Shown here: in pieces, positions 62,951-64,000 of the stretch
Position numbering within the stretch: the first letter of the stretch is position 1
How the letters are laid out: each line of letters starts with the position of its first letter
Origin: Sphingobacteriaceae bacterium
GTDB lineage: Bacteria > Bacteroidota > Bacteroidia > Sphingobacteriales > Sphingobacteriaceae
Reading direction: 5' to 3'
Assembly: GCA_947463785.1 (NCBI GenBank)
Contig: CANHRG010000001.1
Location: forward strand, 361,475-425,474
DNA length: 64,000 nt
Program-made: the position numbers and the translations under genes
Notes under the pieces: generated by a model
What the model was told of the DNA's origin: nothing
The model's database searches: none
Seen by the model: the letters and a program-made list of their open reading frames with translations, nothing else

Positions 62951-63829
62951 CTATTGTTCGTATCCAAAGGTTTTCAGGTAATTTTTCCGGTTTCGCCAAT
63001 CGGCAATTACCTTCACAAATAACTCTAGAAATACTTTTTTCTGTAAAAATTCTTCAATATCCTGACGGGCATACGTGCCTACCTTTTTAATCATTTCTCC
63101 ACCTTTGCCTATCAGGATGTTTTTTTGCGAATCGCGTTCAACGATAATTTCTGCTGCAATCCGAATCAATTTTCCTTCTTCCTTGAAGGAGGTCACAATC
63201 ACTTCTGTGCTGTACGGAATTTCTTTATCGTAGAGTTTGAATATTTTTTCCCTCACCATTTCCGATACAAAAAAACGCTCATTGCGGTCGGTTAGGGTAT
63301 CTTTTTCGTAATAAGCCGGATGTTCGGGGAGGCGGTCTAAAATGAATTGCATTACGGCTGCCACATTGTGTTCGTGTAGAGCCGAAACCGCAAAAATAGC
63401 CTCCGGATTTAACGTTTCCTGCCAATAATGGATTTTCTCTTTTACCTTATCCTCGTCAGATTTATCGATTTTATTGATAATTACGGCTACCGGCGATTGT
63501 GTTTTTTGCAGACGTTCCAACACGTCATTTTCGTCGTACCGTTCATTAATGTCGGTTACAAACAGAATCAGATCGGCATCAACCAGTGAGCCGTTCACAA
63601 AACTCATCATCGATTCCTGCAGTCCGTAATGCGGTTTAATGACCCCCGGAGTGTCTGAGAAAATGATTTGGTATTCCGGCTCGTTCACAATTCCTAAAAT
63701 ACGGTGACGTGTGGTTTGAGCCTTGGAAGTAACGATAGACATTTTTTCGCCTACCAAAGCGTTCATGAGGGTAGATTTACCCGCATTCGGTTTCCCGATA
63801 AGACTCACAAAACCGGCTTTATGCGACAT
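62951..63829 (-). CDS. era: GTPase Era
   Basis: GFVSLIGKPNAGKSTLMNALVGEKMSIVTSKAQTTRHRILGI; C-terminal KH domain; start trimmed to MSHKAGF. Confidence 0.97.
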   Translation of the reverse strand: MSHKAGFVSLIGKPNAGKSTLMNALVGEKMSIVTSKAQTTRHRILGIVNEPEYQIIFSDTPGVIKPHYGLQESMMSFVNGSLVDADLILFVTDINERYDENDVLERLQKTQSPVAVIINKIDKSDEDKVKEKIHYWQETLNPEAIFAVSALHEHNVAAVMQFILDRLPEHPAYYEKDTLTDRNERFFVSEMVREKIFKLYDKEIPYSTEVIVTSFKEEGKLIRIAAEIIVERDSQKNILIGKGGEMIKKVGTYARQDIEEFLQKKVFLELFVKVIADWRNRKNYLKTFGYEQ

Positions 63830-63849
63830 GGAATTTTTTTTGAAAAAGA

Positions 63850-63881
63850 TTTGGACTGCAAAGAAACGAAATATATCTTTG
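63850..63881 (+). promoter_or_regulatory. Bacteroidota-type promoter upstream of tRNA-Met
   Basis: TTTG (63850-63853), 20-nt spacer, TATCTTTG (63874-63881). Confidence 0.7.
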
Positions 63882-63935
63882 CAGTCCAATTTAAAAGCAA
63901 GCCACGTGTGGCCAAAGCCCATAAATTGTAGAGAG

Positions 63936-64000
<65 letters not shown>

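Overview
This 64 kb window is a gene-dense stretch of a Bacteroidota chromosome. Protein similarity suggests Sphingobacteriaceae-like, but I could not check this. Almost all of it is housekeeping: GMD/RfbA sugar-nucleotide genes, dxs, scpA, glyA, rlmN, dut, TatA/TatC, maeB, ruvA, the giant T9SS/gliding protein SprA, gcvH, feoAB, fused alpha/beta 2-oxoacid dehydrogenase E1, accC-accB-fabH-plsX-rpmF, pdxA, rsmA, greA, ruvC, rnhB, gcvT, rsgA, metH-metF under a SAM-I riboswitch, murQ, der, era, and a truncated initiator-type tRNA-Met at the right edge. I saw no prophage, transposon, CRISPR array or recognisable defence island. The most unusual feature is a degenerate 21-bp tandem array of about 11 units (33940-34171) between the convergent sprT-like and E1 genes. 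It reads as a heptapeptide repeat (consensus K-S-Y-L-A-L-D) and has no annotated ORF. Other items worth checking are a 14-bp perfect palindrome overlaying a divergent era/tRNA-Met promoter, a dyad overlaying the feoAB promoter, a 41-aa lipoprotein and a 59-aa second TatA that both fall below the ORF-track cutoff, and a conserved unknown gene coupled to murQ. I found no convincing evidence for a complete new multi-gene system.
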